This document shows, in pieces, positions 9,123 to 17,609 of a DNA stretch of 64,000 nucleotides. The position numbers and the translations under genes were made by a program. How positions within the stretch are numbered: position 1 is the first letter of the stretch; every line of letters begins with the position of its first letter. Source of the DNA: Streptomyces lanatus (GTDB taxonomy: Bacteria > Actinomycetota > Actinomycetes > Streptomycetales > Streptomycetaceae); assembly GCF_014655715.1 (NCBI RefSeq), contig NZ_BNBM01000007.1:62001-126000 (forward strand), written 5' to 3'. The notes beneath the pieces were generated by a model. It was not told the DNA's origin, did not search any database, and saw nothing but the letters and a program-made list of their open reading frames with translations.

Positions 9123-9623
9123 ATGACCGTGCAAGGTACGGATAGCTCTTCCCGTCGCGGCCGTCGCTCATCCACCATGGGCGGCATGCCACTCAACGAC
9201 ATGCCGTGGTGGCGCTGGCGCAGCAATGTGCGCTCCGCGCTGCACATGCTCTCCGACCAGGGGTTCCAGCGGGACGTCTGGCTCGCCGGTGTGGACGGGT
9301 ACGGCGACGTCACCGACGCCGTCTACCGCCTGGTCGAGGACACCTGGCTGGACAACTGGTCCGCCGAGAAATACGTCGGCACCATATTCCGGGACTCGCA
9401 GGAGGCGGCCCTCGTGGACACCGCCGTGCTGCGGGTGCTGCGGATCATGCACCAGGTCGGCCCGGACTCCCCGGTCTCCGCGTACGTCGACCACCAGGCG
9501 TGGCCGGAGGCGGTGCGGGCGGCTCGGGACGCACATGTGCGGATGGCCATGGCCGACGGCGACGACCCGGACGCCCCGCCGCGCACCCTCGAGGTGCTGC
9601 GGATCATGACGCGGTCCGCCTAG
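9123..9623 (+). CDS. conserved actinobacterial hypothetical protein
   Basis: A 166-residue soluble acidic protein, rich in Trp and Asp, that I recognise only as a conserved Streptomyces hypothetical. The conserved part begins at MPLNDMPWWRWRSNVRSAL (ATG at 9186) and continues with DVWLAGVDGYGDVTDAVYRLVEDTW. Candidate starts are 9102, 9123, 9177 and 9186. I chose 9123 because an AGGA lies upstream, but the codons before 9177 are poorly biased, so the true start may be later. It lies 59 nt before purU and could be cotranscribed. Confidence 0.65.
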   Translation: MTVQGTDSSSRRGRRSSTMGGMPLNDMPWWRWRSNVRSALHMLSDQGFQRDVWLAGVDGYGDVTDAVYRLVEDTWLDNWSAEKYVGTIFRDSQEAALVDTAVLRVLRIMHQVGPDSPVSAYVDHQAWPEAVRAARDAHVRMAMADGDDPDAPPRTLEVLRIMTRSA

Positions 9624-9682
9624 CGGTCCGCGCAACGGAACGGCCGTCCGCGCGGGGCCTCGGATATGGGACCCTGTCCTGC

Positions 9683-10564
9683 ATGAATGAGCAGTCCTCC
9701 CGAGCCGCGGCCCCCGCCGAGCAGTACGTCCTCACCCTGTCGTGCCCCGACAAGCAGGGCATCGTGCACGCCGTGTCGAGCTACCTCTTCATGACCGGCT
9801 GCAACATCGAGGACAGCCAGCAGTTCGGCGACCACGACACCGGGCTGTTCTTCATGCGCGTCCACTTCTCGGCGGAGTCGCCGGTGACGGTGGACAAGCT
9901 GCGGGCGAGCTTCGCGGCGATCGGGGACTCCTTCCAGATGGAATGGCAGATCCATCGGGTCGAGGAGAAGATGCGGGTCGTGCTGATGGTCAGCAGGTTC
10001 GGGCACTGCCTGAACGACCTGTTGTTCCGCGCCAGCATCGGGGCGCTTCCTGTGGAGATCGCCGCCGTGGTGTCGAACCACACCGACTTCGCCGAGCTCG
10101 TGGGGTCGTACGACATCCCCTTCCACCACATTCCCGTGACGAAGGACAACAAGTCCGAGGCGGAGGCGCGGCTGCTGGAGATCGTGCGGGAGCGCGGGGT
10201 CGAGCTGGTCGTTCTCGCCCGGTACATGCAGGTGCTCTCCGACGATCTGTGCAAGCAGCTGAGCGGGCGGATCATCAACATCCACCACTCGTTCCTGCCG
10301 AGCTTCAAGGGCGCGAAGCCGTATCACCAGGCGCATGCGCGGGGCGTGAAGCTGATCGGGGCGACGGCGCACTATGTGACGGCGGATCTCGATGAGGGGC
10401 CGATCATCGAGCAGGAGGTCGAGCGGGTGGGGCACGGCGTCACTCCGGACCAGCTGGTGGCGATCGGGCGGGACGTGGAGTGCCAGGCGCTGGCGCGGGC
10501 CGTCAAGTGGCATGCGGAGCGTCGGATTCTGCTGAACGGTCGACGGACGGTCGTCTTCGCCTAG
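9683..10564 (+). CDS. purU: formyltetrahydrofolate deformylase
   Basis: A 293-residue enzyme that hydrolyses 10-formyl-THF to formate and THF, balancing the one-carbon pool for purine synthesis. An N-terminal ACT domain (about 15-95, beginning YVLTLSCPDKQGIVHAV) is followed by a formyl-transferase-fold domain. The hallmark NIHHSFLPSFKGAKPYHQA holds the catalytic His, and DLDEGPIIEQ carries the catalytic Asp. The length matches the family. ATG at 9683. Confidence 0.95.
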   Translation: MNEQSSRAAAPAEQYVLTLSCPDKQGIVHAVSSYLFMTGCNIEDSQQFGDHDTGLFFMRVHFSAESPVTVDKLRASFAAIGDSFQMEWQIHRVEEKMRVVLMVSRFGHCLNDLLFRASIGALPVEIAAVVSNHTDFAELVGSYDIPFHHIPVTKDNKSEAEARLLEIVRERGVELVVLARYMQVLSDDLCKQLSGRIINIHHSFLPSFKGAKPYHQAHARGVKLIGATAHYVTADLDEGPIIEQEVERVGHGVTPDQLVAIGRDVECQALARAVKWHAERRILLNGRRTVVFA

Positions 10565-10583
10565 TAGCTCGGGGCCACATCTT

Positions 10584-10649
10584 GTAGGGCGGCTGCGGGT
10601 GCGTGGGAACTGCGCGAGCAACCACGAACCACCCGCAACCGCCCCCTAC
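10584..10649. terminator. long stem-loop between convergent purU and anti-sigma genes
   Basis: The left arm GTAGGGCGGCTGCGGGTGCGTGG pairs imperfectly with the right arm CCACGAACCACCCGCAACCGCCCCCTAC around a short loop. The right arm contains the stop codon of the anti-sigma gene (10646-10648). Placed between converging genes, it probably works as a bidirectional terminator without a U tract, as is common in Streptomyces. The GGCTGCGGGT core resembles the start of the dispersed repeats at 3.3 and 20.9 kb. Confidence 0.65.
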
Positions 10650-11989
10650 ATCCGGCTCAAACTCGCCGCCGCGAACAGCACATCCCTGATCGCCGTACGA
10701 TCCCCCACCTGCCCCGCCGCGGCCTCCTCCGGCGACACATGGCCGGCCGCGAGGCGGCAGAACTCCGCGCCGTCCAGGGCGACATGGGCCACCTCGTGCT
10801 CGGCGGAGCCGACCGCCGCCGGGGAGTCCAGGGGGATGAGCCACTCGCCGCCGCCCGAACCCTCGATCTCCAGCCGGAGGCTGCGGCCGGGATCGCCGGC
10901 GGGTACGAGGTGCCGGCCTGGTCGCGGGGCCGTGAATCCCGCCCGGCGGCGGGCCGCCAGCACCGTGGGGAGGAGGCGGGCCGCAAGGTCGACCATCTGG
11001 TGCAGGTCGTGGCCGGACGGCGGCTCGTACGGGTAGTCGACGGCCTCGGCGATGTCCTCCGCGTGGACCCAGCACTCGAAGGCACGGTCCAGCATCGCGT
11101 CGCGCAGCGGCAGCTCGAAGTCGCCGTACGGGACGGAGAGTCCGCCGGTGCCGCCGCCCGTGAAGGAGACCGTGCGGACCAGGTCGTGGGTCTGTTCGCG
11201 CCAGGGAGCGCGTACGGCGCGGGTCGGCGGGTAGTGCGAGGCCCGCCAGTAGGCCTCCGTGCGCCCGGACGGAGTCGGCCGGTCCGCGGCCACGTCGCCC
11301 ATCGGGTCCGCGAGGCCCAGGGCGACCGCCACCAGCCCGTCGACCGTCAGCAGATGCGCGATGACCCCGGCGACGGTCGTACGGCGGCTGGTCGGCTCGT
11401 CACCCCGGAACCACTTCAGCCGCACGGGCGCGTGCCACTCGGAGTCCCCGAAGTCCTGGAGCAGGGCGTCGAGCCGGGCCGTCTCGGCGTCGTACGGCGT
11501 CGCCCACTCGGGCACCGGGATGCGCGGCGGGCGGCGCTCCAGGCAGCCCGCGAGGACGCGGGCGCGCAGGGACGGGTCGAGGTCGAGGCTCTCGGCGGGG
11601 TGCAGCAGGCCGACGGCCTCGCGCAGCCGCCGCGCCTCGTCGGCACAGGCGCCGCAGACGCCCAGGTGCTCCTCCACGGCCGCCGTCTCCTCCGCCGAGC
11701 AGGCGGCCAGCGCCCAGGCGCCGAGCAGGGCCTTCAGGACGCGGTGCTCCAGGATGAGCGGGGTGGGGCGCGGCACCGGGTCCGGCAGCGGGTGCCCGGT
11801 GTCCTCGACGGAGGCGCGGGGGAGGGGTATGCGGGGCGGACGGTCCGGGGCGGGCTCCGGGGTGGGGTGGCGGTCGTCGCCGTCGCCGCTGTTCATGCCG
11901 TCGGCCGCACGGCCGTACTCCCCATCGTCCTTCTCGTCCTTGTCCCGCCGGTCGTCGTCATACGGCTCGGAGCGTCCCGCCTCGTTCAC
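10646..11989 (-). CDS. anti-sigma factor: zinc-finger domain fused to maleylpyruvate isomerase-like (DinB-fold) domain
   Basis: A 447-residue protein. Residues 1-80 are charged and probably disordered. Next comes a ZAS/zf-HC2 anti-sigma domain with the HxxxCxxC motif (EEHLGVCGAC). The C-terminal 300 residues match mycothiol-dependent maleylpyruvate isomerase/DinB-fold proteins (APVRLKWFRGDEP, CWVHAEDIAEAVDYP). There is no membrane helix, so it should be a soluble anti-sigma factor. Its GTG start overlaps the sigma stop as GTGA, the usual coupling for a sigma/anti-sigma pair. The DinB-fold part may sense a thiol or metabolite, which is inference. Confidence 0.85.
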   Translation of the reverse strand: MNEAGRSEPYDDDRRDKDEKDDGEYGRAADGMNSGDGDDRHPTPEPAPDRPPRIPLPRASVEDTGHPLPDPVPRPTPLILEHRVLKALLGAWALAACSAEETAAVEEHLGVCGACADEARRLREAVGLLHPAESLDLDPSLRARVLAGCLERRPPRIPVPEWATPYDAETARLDALLQDFGDSEWHAPVRLKWFRGDEPTSRRTTVAGVIAHLLTVDGLVAVALGLADPMGDVAADRPTPSGRTEAYWRASHYPPTRAVRAPWREQTHDLVRTVSFTGGGTGGLSVPYGDFELPLRDAMLDRAFECWVHAEDIAEAVDYPYEPPSGHDLHQMVDLAARLLPTVLAARRRAGFTAPRPGRHLVPAGDPGRSLRLEIEGSGGGEWLIPLDSPAAVGSAEHEVAHVALDGAEFCRLAAGHVSPEEAAAGQVGDRTAIRDVLFAAASLSRM

Positions 11990-12570
11990 ACCGCACCCCC
12001 GTATCCCGGCGGTACCCCCGGGGGCGCTCCGGCGTCATGGGCCGTGGCCAGCAGCTGGAGGCCCAGGCGCAGCCGGCGGCGGGCCTCGTCCTCGGTGACG
12101 CCGAGGTCGGCGGCGGTCTGGCGGTAGTCGCGGCGCTGGAAGTAGGCCAGCTCCAGGGCGGCACGCAGCGGTACCGGCATGGACTGGACGATGAAGTCGG
12201 CGCGGGCGGTGACGGAGGCGTGCCGCACCTTGCGCTCCAGTTCCTCGGTGGAGCCCCGGCCGGCCCGGGCTAGGGCGGCGGTCTCGGTGGCGCGCAGCCG
12301 CTGCACGGCGAGGTGGTGGGTCAGGGTGGCGACCCAGGAGCGCAGCGGGCCCTGCTTGGGGTCGTAGCTGTCGGGGTGTTCCCAGACATGGGCGAAGACA
12401 TCGCGGGTGATGTGGTCGGCGGCGCGCTCGTCGCCGAGCACGGTGTGGGCGAGGCCGTGCACCAGCGAGGCGAACCGGTCGTAGAGCTCGCCGAGGGCGG
12501 CCGCCTCACCGCGCGCGAGCCGCTGCTGCATCTTGCGGTCCCAGCGGGGTGGTGCGTCCTTCTTCGCCAT
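11986..12570 (-). CDS. ECF RNA polymerase sigma factor
   Basis: A 194-residue group 4 sigma factor. The region 2 helix reads LYDRFASLVHGLAHTVLGD...ITRDVFAHVWEHPDSYDP. Region 4 has the HTH RQTAADLGVTEDEARRRLRLGLQLL. It should direct transcription of a small stress regulon, often including its own operon, and be held inactive by the coupled zinc-finger anti-sigma protein. It is divergent from the STAS gene. I did not identify its promoter motif. Confidence 0.92.
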   Translation of the reverse strand: MAKKDAPPRWDRKMQQRLARGEAAALGELYDRFASLVHGLAHTVLGDERAADHITRDVFAHVWEHPDSYDPKQGPLRSWVATLTHHLAVQRLRATETAALARAGRGSTEELERKVRHASVTARADFIVQSMPVPLRAALELAYFQRRDYRQTAADLGVTEDEARRRLRLGLQLLATAHDAGAPPGVPPGYGGAV

Positions 12571-12928
12571 CAGGCCCCCTCACCCGGTCCGTCCTGCCCA
12601 GCGTGCGTCTGCCGTCTCCCCGAATGTAGTCGGCACGTCCGACAGCGCACGCCCCTTTGTCGCAATGTGCGCCCCTTGTGGAGCCATGGCTGGTGACACA
12701 CCTCGCACTCGTGATAGAGGGCACCCCGCCGGTCGCGGGTCGGGGGCCGTATCCGCTCCGCTACCCGGTCCCCGTCTGATCAGACCTGATCGAACAGGAT
12801 CGAATGCGATGGAAACAAGCCTTTTCTGATCGGTGACCGTTTTCTGGAGGGCGTTTCAGGGAACAGCCGCTGGGCAGCCGCGCTGCAAGGAAGCGTAGGT
12901 GTGGCTTCCGTTTCAGCGAGCGAGGGGC
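12571..12928. promoter_or_regulatory. divergent regulatory region with clustered TGAT/GATC words
   Basis: About 360 nt between the ECF sigma gene and the STAS gene with no convincing ORF. Between 12775 and 12835 there is a cluster of short near-repeats (CTGATCAGACCTGATCGAAC, AGGATCGAATGCGATGG, TTCTGATCGG). This could be a regulator binding region or part of the STAS promoter. I cannot assign -35/-10 elements with confidence. Confidence 0.4.
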
Positions 12929-13309
12929 ATGGTGGTGACGTTCAAAGTGACCGGCGACGAGCGCGGCGACTGGGCCGTGCTCCAGGTGTCGGGCGAGCTG
13001 GATCTGGTGACCTCGCCGGGACTGCGCCAGCGCATCCACGGCGTGGTGGCCGAGGGACGTCACAGCCTCGTCCTCGACCTCTCCGAGGTGATGTTCTGCG
13101 ACTCCAGCGGGGTCGGCGTGCTGATCGCCGCCCGCCGGCTGATCCGCTCCTGCCAGGGCAGCCTGCGGCTGATACTCCCGGCCCAGGGCGCGGCGGAGGG
13201 GTCGCACGTCAACCGGGTCCTGGGCGCGCTGGGGGTACGCAGGCTGTTCGACGTCCACCCCGACCTGGCGTCGGCGGTCGCGGACGAGGCCGACCCGCTG
13301 TCGGCCTGA
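12929..13309 (+). CDS. STAS-domain anti-sigma factor antagonist
   Basis: A 126-residue SpoIIAA/BldG-type protein. The phospho-acceptor motif is VMFCDSSGVGVLIAARR, in which the second Ser of DSSG is the usual target of an anti-sigma kinase. When unphosphorylated it would bind a HATPase-type anti-sigma kinase and free a sigma factor. A HATPase-domain protein is encoded 5 kb away (18103-18573) but is not linked closely enough to claim partnership. ATG at 12929 or GTG at 12932 are both possible; GAGGGG at 12922 is the ribosome site. Confidence 0.88.
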   Translation: MVVTFKVTGDERGDWAVLQVSGELDLVTSPGLRQRIHGVVAEGRHSLVLDLSEVMFCDSSGVGVLIAARRLIRSCQGSLRLILPAQGAAEGSHVNRVLGALGVRRLFDVHPDLASAVADEADPLSA

Positions 13310-13466
13310 GCGTCGGCCAGGGCATATCGGACGCGGATCTGCCACACCGTTGTCCCAAAATTCCCCCGGTCTTGGCACAACCGCCGCTTTCCCGCGCCCC
13401 GACCGGCCCATGCGTCGTACGCTCCCTGGCAGAAGCACCCCACGACGTAAGGCGGCCCGAAAAGAC

Positions 13467-13979
13467 ATGGTCAGCAGCGAGTACGAGCGCAGGATCGCGG
13501 CCCGGTTCGCCGGCTTCGACCAGGACGGCAACGGCTACATCGACCGCGCGGACTTCAACGCGGCGGCCAAGGCGCTCCTCACGGAGTTCGGCACCACCGC
13601 CCGCTCCGACAAGGGCCAGGCCCTGTACATCGGCGCGGAGGCGTTCTGGCAGGGCATGGCCGGGATCGCGGACCGTGACGGCGACCAGCGGATCACCCGC
13701 GACGAGTTCGTGAACGGCGCGGTCAAGCGGCTGCGCGACAACCCGGACCGGTTCGCCGAGATCGCCCGTCCCTTCCTGCACGCCGCCCTCGCCGTGGCCG
13801 ACCCCGACGGTGACGGAGCCGCCTCCGTCACCGACACCGCGCGCGTCCTGGTCTGCCTCGGTGTGCAGCAGGACATCGCCCGGGCCGCCGCCACCGCCCT
13901 CGACACGGACGGCGACGGCAAGGTGACGGAGGGCGAGATCGTCACGGCGTTCGCCCGCTACTTCACAGTGCCGGAGTAG
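13467..13979 (+). CDS. calerythrin-type EF-hand calcium-binding protein
   Basis: A 170-residue cytoplasmic protein with four EF-hand loops: DQDGNGYIDRADF, DRDGDQRITRDEF, DPDGDGAASVTDT and DTDGDGKVTEGEI. The third loop ends in Asp and has weaker hydrophobic spacing, so it may bind calcium less tightly. Size and order match calerythrin and its Streptomyces relatives, which act as calcium buffers or sensors. Its 3' end overlaps the convergent acyl-CoA ligase gene by 22 nt. Confidence 0.9.
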   Translation: MVSSEYERRIAARFAGFDQDGNGYIDRADFNAAAKALLTEFGTTARSDKGQALYIGAEAFWQGMAGIADRDGDQRITRDEFVNGAVKRLRDNPDRFAEIARPFLHAALAVADPDGDGAASVTDTARVLVCLGVQQDIARAAATALDTDGDGKVTEGEIVTAFARYFTVPE

Positions 13980-15469
13980 CGCTCCCTGAGCTTGTACTTG
14001 AGGATCTTGCGCAGGGTCTCGTTGCGCGGAAGGGCGTCCACCAGCTCCAGCTGCTCCGGCAGCTTGTGCGGCGACAGCCCTTCCTCGCGCAGGTGGGAGG
14101 TCAGCGCGGCGAGCGTCAGCTCCTGAGCTCCGGCCGGCTGCTCCACGACCGCACAGACCCGCTCACCGCGCTCGGCGTCCGGCAGCCCGATCACCGCGAC
14201 GTCCCCCACCGCCGGATGCCGGTGCAGCAGATCCTCGATCTCCTTGGCCGAGATGTTCTCGCCCTTGCGGATGATCACGTCCTTCAGGCGCCCGGTGAGC
14301 ACCAGATGCCCGCTGTCGGTCAGATAGCCGAGGTCGCCGGTCCGCAGGAAGCCCTCCTCGTCGAAGGCTGCCGCCGTCTGCGCCGGGTCCAGATACCCCT
14401 GGCACACCGCTTCCCCGCGTAGCCGCACCTCGCCCGCCACGATCCGGATCTCCATCCCCCGCGGCGGCCGTCCCTCCGTCGTCGCCAGGTTCTCCGCGGT
14501 GTCGTCGGGCGCCCCCATCGTGATCATCGGCACCTCGGTCATGCCGTACCCGTGCGTCAGCTGCACGCCCATCTCCCGCACCACGGCGTGATACACCTCC
14601 GGCGGCTTCGGCGCCCCGCCCCCCGCCAGCAGTCGCAGAGTGGGTACGACCTTCCCGCCCCCCGCCTGCCTGCGCTGCTCCGCCAGGAACATCGAGTAGA
14701 ACGCCGTCGACCCGCCCGCGATCGTCACACCGTGCCGGCGATACCCCTCCAGCGCCTCCGGCAGCGCGAACTGCTCGAACAGCACGGCCGGGAACCCGTA
14801 CAGCAGCACCATCACCATGTAGTCGGGGCCGCCTATGTGGGCGTAAGGGAAGGCGATCGACCCCACATCGTCCGACGTCGGCCGCAGGGCGTGCCCCAGA
14901 CAGGAGCCGCCCGCGATCAGCGAACGGTCGGTGTGCAGGACGCCCTTGGGGTCGGACGTCGTCCCCGAGGTCCAGTAGATCCAGCGCACCGAGGTGCCTT
15001 CGGCTGGCGGCGGGGGCAGTACGGCCGGATCTCCGTCGGGGAGGGTGTCGTACGCCTCGAAGATCCCCTTCGCGCCGAGGCGGCGTGCCATCCCGGTGTG
15101 GTCGAAGCCCCGCCATGTGCCCGGCACCGCGAAGAACTCCGCCTTCGACTCCCGCAGCGCGAAGCCGACTTCACGGTCCCGGTAGAAGGGGATGACCGGC
15201 GACTGCACGGCGCCGAGGCGGGCGAGCGCGAAGGACAGCAGGGCCGTCTCGATACGGGTGGGCAGTTGCCAGGCGACGACGGTGCCGGGGCGTACGCCCA
15301 TGTCGTACAGGCCGGCCGCGACGCGCTCGGCACGCGCGCGTAGGGCGCCGAAGGACAGGGAGCGTTCGTCCTGGAGGAGGACGGGACGGTCGGGGGTGAG
15401 TTCGGCGCGACGGGCGAGCAGGTCCCAGAGGGTGCGCGAGGAACTCAGTGCGTGTGCGGTGTCGTTCAC
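13958..15469 (-). CDS. acyl-CoA ligase (AMP-forming), cyclohexanecarboxylate-CoA ligase type
   Basis: A 503-residue ANL-superfamily adenylating enzyme that activates a carboxylic acid to its CoA thioester. The P-loop reads YWTSGTTSDPKG. The A5-like motif is HGYGMTEVP, TGDLGYL holds the ribose-binding Asp, and the hinge is GRLKDVIIRKGENIS. The C-terminal catalytic Lys lies in NETLRKILK. It is closest in feel to alicyclic and aromatic acid ligases, but the substrate is not determinable. GTG at 15469 has a GGGGG site, and a CTGACG-N3-TGTCAG operator lies 15 nt upstream. It is divergent from the dehydrogenase pair. Confidence 0.88.
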   Translation of the reverse strand: MNDTAHALSSSRTLWDLLARRAELTPDRPVLLQDERSLSFGALRARAERVAAGLYDMGVRPGTVVAWQLPTRIETALLSFALARLGAVQSPVIPFYRDREVGFALRESKAEFFAVPGTWRGFDHTGMARRLGAKGIFEAYDTLPDGDPAVLPPPPAEGTSVRWIYWTSGTTSDPKGVLHTDRSLIAGGSCLGHALRPTSDDVGSIAFPYAHIGGPDYMVMVLLYGFPAVLFEQFALPEALEGYRRHGVTIAGGSTAFYSMFLAEQRRQAGGGKVVPTLRLLAGGGAPKPPEVYHAVVREMGVQLTHGYGMTEVPMITMGAPDDTAENLATTEGRPPRGMEIRIVAGEVRLRGEAVCQGYLDPAQTAAAFDEEGFLRTGDLGYLTDSGHLVLTGRLKDVIIRKGENISAKEIEDLLHRHPAVGDVAVIGLPDAERGERVCAVVEQPAGAQELTLAALTSHLREEGLSPHKLPEQLELVDALPRNETLRKILKYKLRERYSGTVK

Positions 15470-15484
15470 GACAACCCCCTATTG

Positions 15485-15499
15485 CTGACGGTGTGTCAG
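15485..15499. promoter_or_regulatory. TetR-type operator candidate 1 (CTGACG GTG TGTCAG)
   Basis: A 15-bp inverted repeat matching CTGACG-N3-CGTCAG with one mismatch. It sits 15 nt upstream of the acyl-CoA ligase start, in the divergent promoter region shared with the acyl-CoA dehydrogenase genes. Confidence 0.75.
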
Positions 15500-15567
15500 A
15501 TCGTGCCGAGAGCGTAGGGCTCGCCGCCTTGTCGGTCCAGGGGTGCGGGGCTAGCCTGCGGGGGAAT

Positions 15568-15582
15568 CTGACGGATCGTCAG
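15568..15582. promoter_or_regulatory. TetR-type operator candidate 2 (CTGACG GAT CGTCAG)
   Basis: A perfect copy of the 15-bp inverted repeat, 11 nt before the ATG of the first acyl-CoA dehydrogenase gene. The centre is 83 bp from candidate 1, so each divergent gene has its own site. Confidence 0.8.
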
Positions 15583-15593
15583 GCAGGTGGTGG

Positions 15594-16727
15594 ATGGACC
15601 TCACATACACGCCCGAGGAGGAGGAGTTCCGCACCCGGCTGCGGGAATGGCTGGGCAAGGCCCTCCAAGGGCTGCCTCCCAAGCCGTCCCCCGACGACTG
15701 GCCGGGGCGCCGCGCCTACGACCTCGGCTGGCAGCGCATGCTCTACGACGCCGGGTACGGGGACGTCCACTGGGGCGCCTCGCCGACCACACGGCTGATC
15801 TATCTGGAGGAGACCGAGAAGGCGGGCGCGCCCTATGTGGGCGCCGGCTTCGTCGGGCTGCTGCACGCCGGGCCGACCATCGCGGCCGAGGGCACCCCCG
15901 AGCAGCGGGCGCGCTGGCTGCCGCCGATCCTGCGCGGCCAGGAGGTCTGGTGCCAGGGCTTCAGCGAACCGGACGCCGGATCCGACCTCGCGGCGCTGCG
16001 CACGCGCGCGCGTAGGGACGGCGACCACTATGTGGTGAGCGGGTCCAAGATCTGGACCTCGCACGCCGAAGTCGCCGACTGGTGCGAACTGTTGGTGCGC
16101 ACCGACCCCGACGCGCCCAAGCACCGCGGCATCAGCTGGCTGGCCATGCCCATGGACGCGCCGGGCATCACCGTACGGCCGCTCAAGACCCTCGCCGGGT
16201 CCGCCGAGTTCGCCGAGGTGTTCCTCGACGAGGTGCGGGTGCCGGTCGCCAACCGGGTCGGCGCCGAGAACGACGGCTGGCGCGTGACCATGGTGACCCT
16301 GTCCTTCGAGCGCGGCACGGCCTTCGTGGGCGAGGTCGTCGCCTGCCGGCGGGTGCTGCGCGAACTCGCCGCCGAGGCGCGCGCGAACGGCCGCTGGGAC
16401 GACCCCGCGCTCCGGCGGCGGCTGGGGCGGCTCAACGCCGAGTTCCGGGCGCTGTGGCGGCTGACGCAGTGGAACGTGAGCGAGGCGGAAGGGACGTCCG
16501 GCGTCCCCGGAGTCGGGGGTTCGGTTTTCAAACTGAGGTATTCGCACGCCCGCCAGGAGCTCTACGACACCGCGGCCGACGTCCTGGGCCCCGCCTCCCT
16601 CGACCTCGACCGGCCCTGGACCCTCGACCGGCTGTCCTCACTGTCGTACACCATCGCGGCCGGCACCTCGCAGATCCAGCGGAACATCGTGGCCGAGCGG
16701 ATCCTCGGGCTGCCGAAGGGGCGATGA
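15594..16727 (+). CDS. acyl-CoA dehydrogenase, catalytic (alpha-type) subunit
   Basis: A 377-residue FAD enzyme that desaturates acyl-CoA at C2-C3. It has the N-terminal helical domain, a middle beta domain (WCQGFSEPDAGSDL; GSKIWTSHA) and a C-terminal helical domain. The usual catalytic Glu of YEGTS is absent; that place reads AAGTSQIQR. Glu239 in SFERGT aligns with the isovaleryl-CoA dehydrogenase-type base, as in mycobacterial steroid-degrading FadE subunits. The next gene, 3 nt downstream, encodes a beta-type partner, so an alpha2beta2 enzyme is likely. This subunit assignment is by family analogy. Confidence 0.85.
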   Translation: MDLTYTPEEEEFRTRLREWLGKALQGLPPKPSPDDWPGRRAYDLGWQRMLYDAGYGDVHWGASPTTRLIYLEETEKAGAPYVGAGFVGLLHAGPTIAAEGTPEQRARWLPPILRGQEVWCQGFSEPDAGSDLAALRTRARRDGDHYVVSGSKIWTSHAEVADWCELLVRTDPDAPKHRGISWLAMPMDAPGITVRPLKTLAGSAEFAEVFLDEVRVPVANRVGAENDGWRVTMVTLSFERGTAFVGEVVACRRVLRELAAEARANGRWDDPALRRRLGRLNAEFRALWRLTQWNVSEAEGTSGVPGVGGSVFKLRYSHARQELYDTAADVLGPASLDLDRPWTLDRLSSLSYTIAAGTSQIQRNIVAERILGLPKGR

Positions 16728-16730
16728 CGG

Positions 16731-17609
16731 ATGCGTTTCCAACTCACCGACGACCAGCGGGCGTTGCGCGACGGCGTACGGGAGCTGCTGACGCGGCGCT
16801 TCGGCCCGCAGCAGCTCAGGGCCGCCGTCGAGGAGCCCGGCCGGCTGGACCGGGCGCTGTGGCGGGAACTGGGCGCCGCCGGGTTCTTCGCGCTGCGGCT
16901 GCCGGAGGAGGAGGGCGGCGTCGGACTTGGGCTGCCCGAGGCGGTGTTGGCCTTCGAGGAGGCGGGTCGGGCCCTGCTGCCGGGACCGCTGGTGGCCACC
17001 CACCTCGCGGCGGGGGACGCGCCGGGCGCGGCCACCGGGGAGACGGTCGTGACGGACGTCGGCGGCTGCGGCCTGGTGGAGTGGCTGGCGGCGGCGGACG
17101 TCGTACGGGGGGACGCGGCAGGTGCCGTACCGCTGAGGTCGGTCGATCCGCTGACCCCCCTCCATCGCGTCGCCGCCGCTGCCACCGCCGACCCCGTCGC
17201 CGTACTCCTCACCGCGGCCGAACAACTGGGCAGCGCCACACGCGCGTGCGAGCTCGCCGTGCAACACGCCCGGACCCGTGAGCAGTTCGGGCAGCCGATC
17301 GGGGCCTTCCAGGCGGTGAAGCATCTGTGCGCGCAGATGCTGGTGCGGGCGGAGACGGCCCGTGCCGCCGTGTACGCGGCGGCCGTCACGGCCGACCCGG
17401 CCGACATCGACACCGCGCGGCTGCTCGCCGACGATGCCGCCGTACGCGGCGCCCGCGACTGTCTCCAGGTGCACGGCGGCATGGGATTCACCTGGGAGTT
17501 CGAGGTCCATCTGCATCTGAAACGCACATGGGTGCGGACTTACCGTACGGGTGATGCTACGGAGAGTGAGGAGCGGTTGGCCGCCGAACTTCTCGTCGAG
17601 CCGGCCTGA
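16731..17609 (+). CDS. acyl-CoA dehydrogenase, short (beta-type) subunit
   Basis: Only 292 residues, compared with about 380 for typical family members. The N-terminal helical domain and the C-terminal domain (HARTREQFGQPIGAFQAVKH; VHGGMGFTWEFEVHLHLKR) are intact, but the middle beta domain is reduced to roughly 50 residues. I see no candidate catalytic Glu in an ERG motif. It starts 3 nt after the alpha-type gene and should be a structural or FAD-binding partner in a heterotetramer, like the second FadE of mycobacterial pairs. Confidence 0.83.
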   Translation: MRFQLTDDQRALRDGVRELLTRRFGPQQLRAAVEEPGRLDRALWRELGAAGFFALRLPEEEGGVGLGLPEAVLAFEEAGRALLPGPLVATHLAAGDAPGAATGETVVTDVGGCGLVEWLAAADVVRGDAAGAVPLRSVDPLTPLHRVAAAATADPVAVLLTAAEQLGSATRACELAVQHARTREQFGQPIGAFQAVKHLCAQMLVRAETARAAVYAAAVTADPADIDTARLLADDAAVRGARDCLQVHGGMGFTWEFEVHLHLKRTWVRTYRTGDATESEERLAAELLVEPA

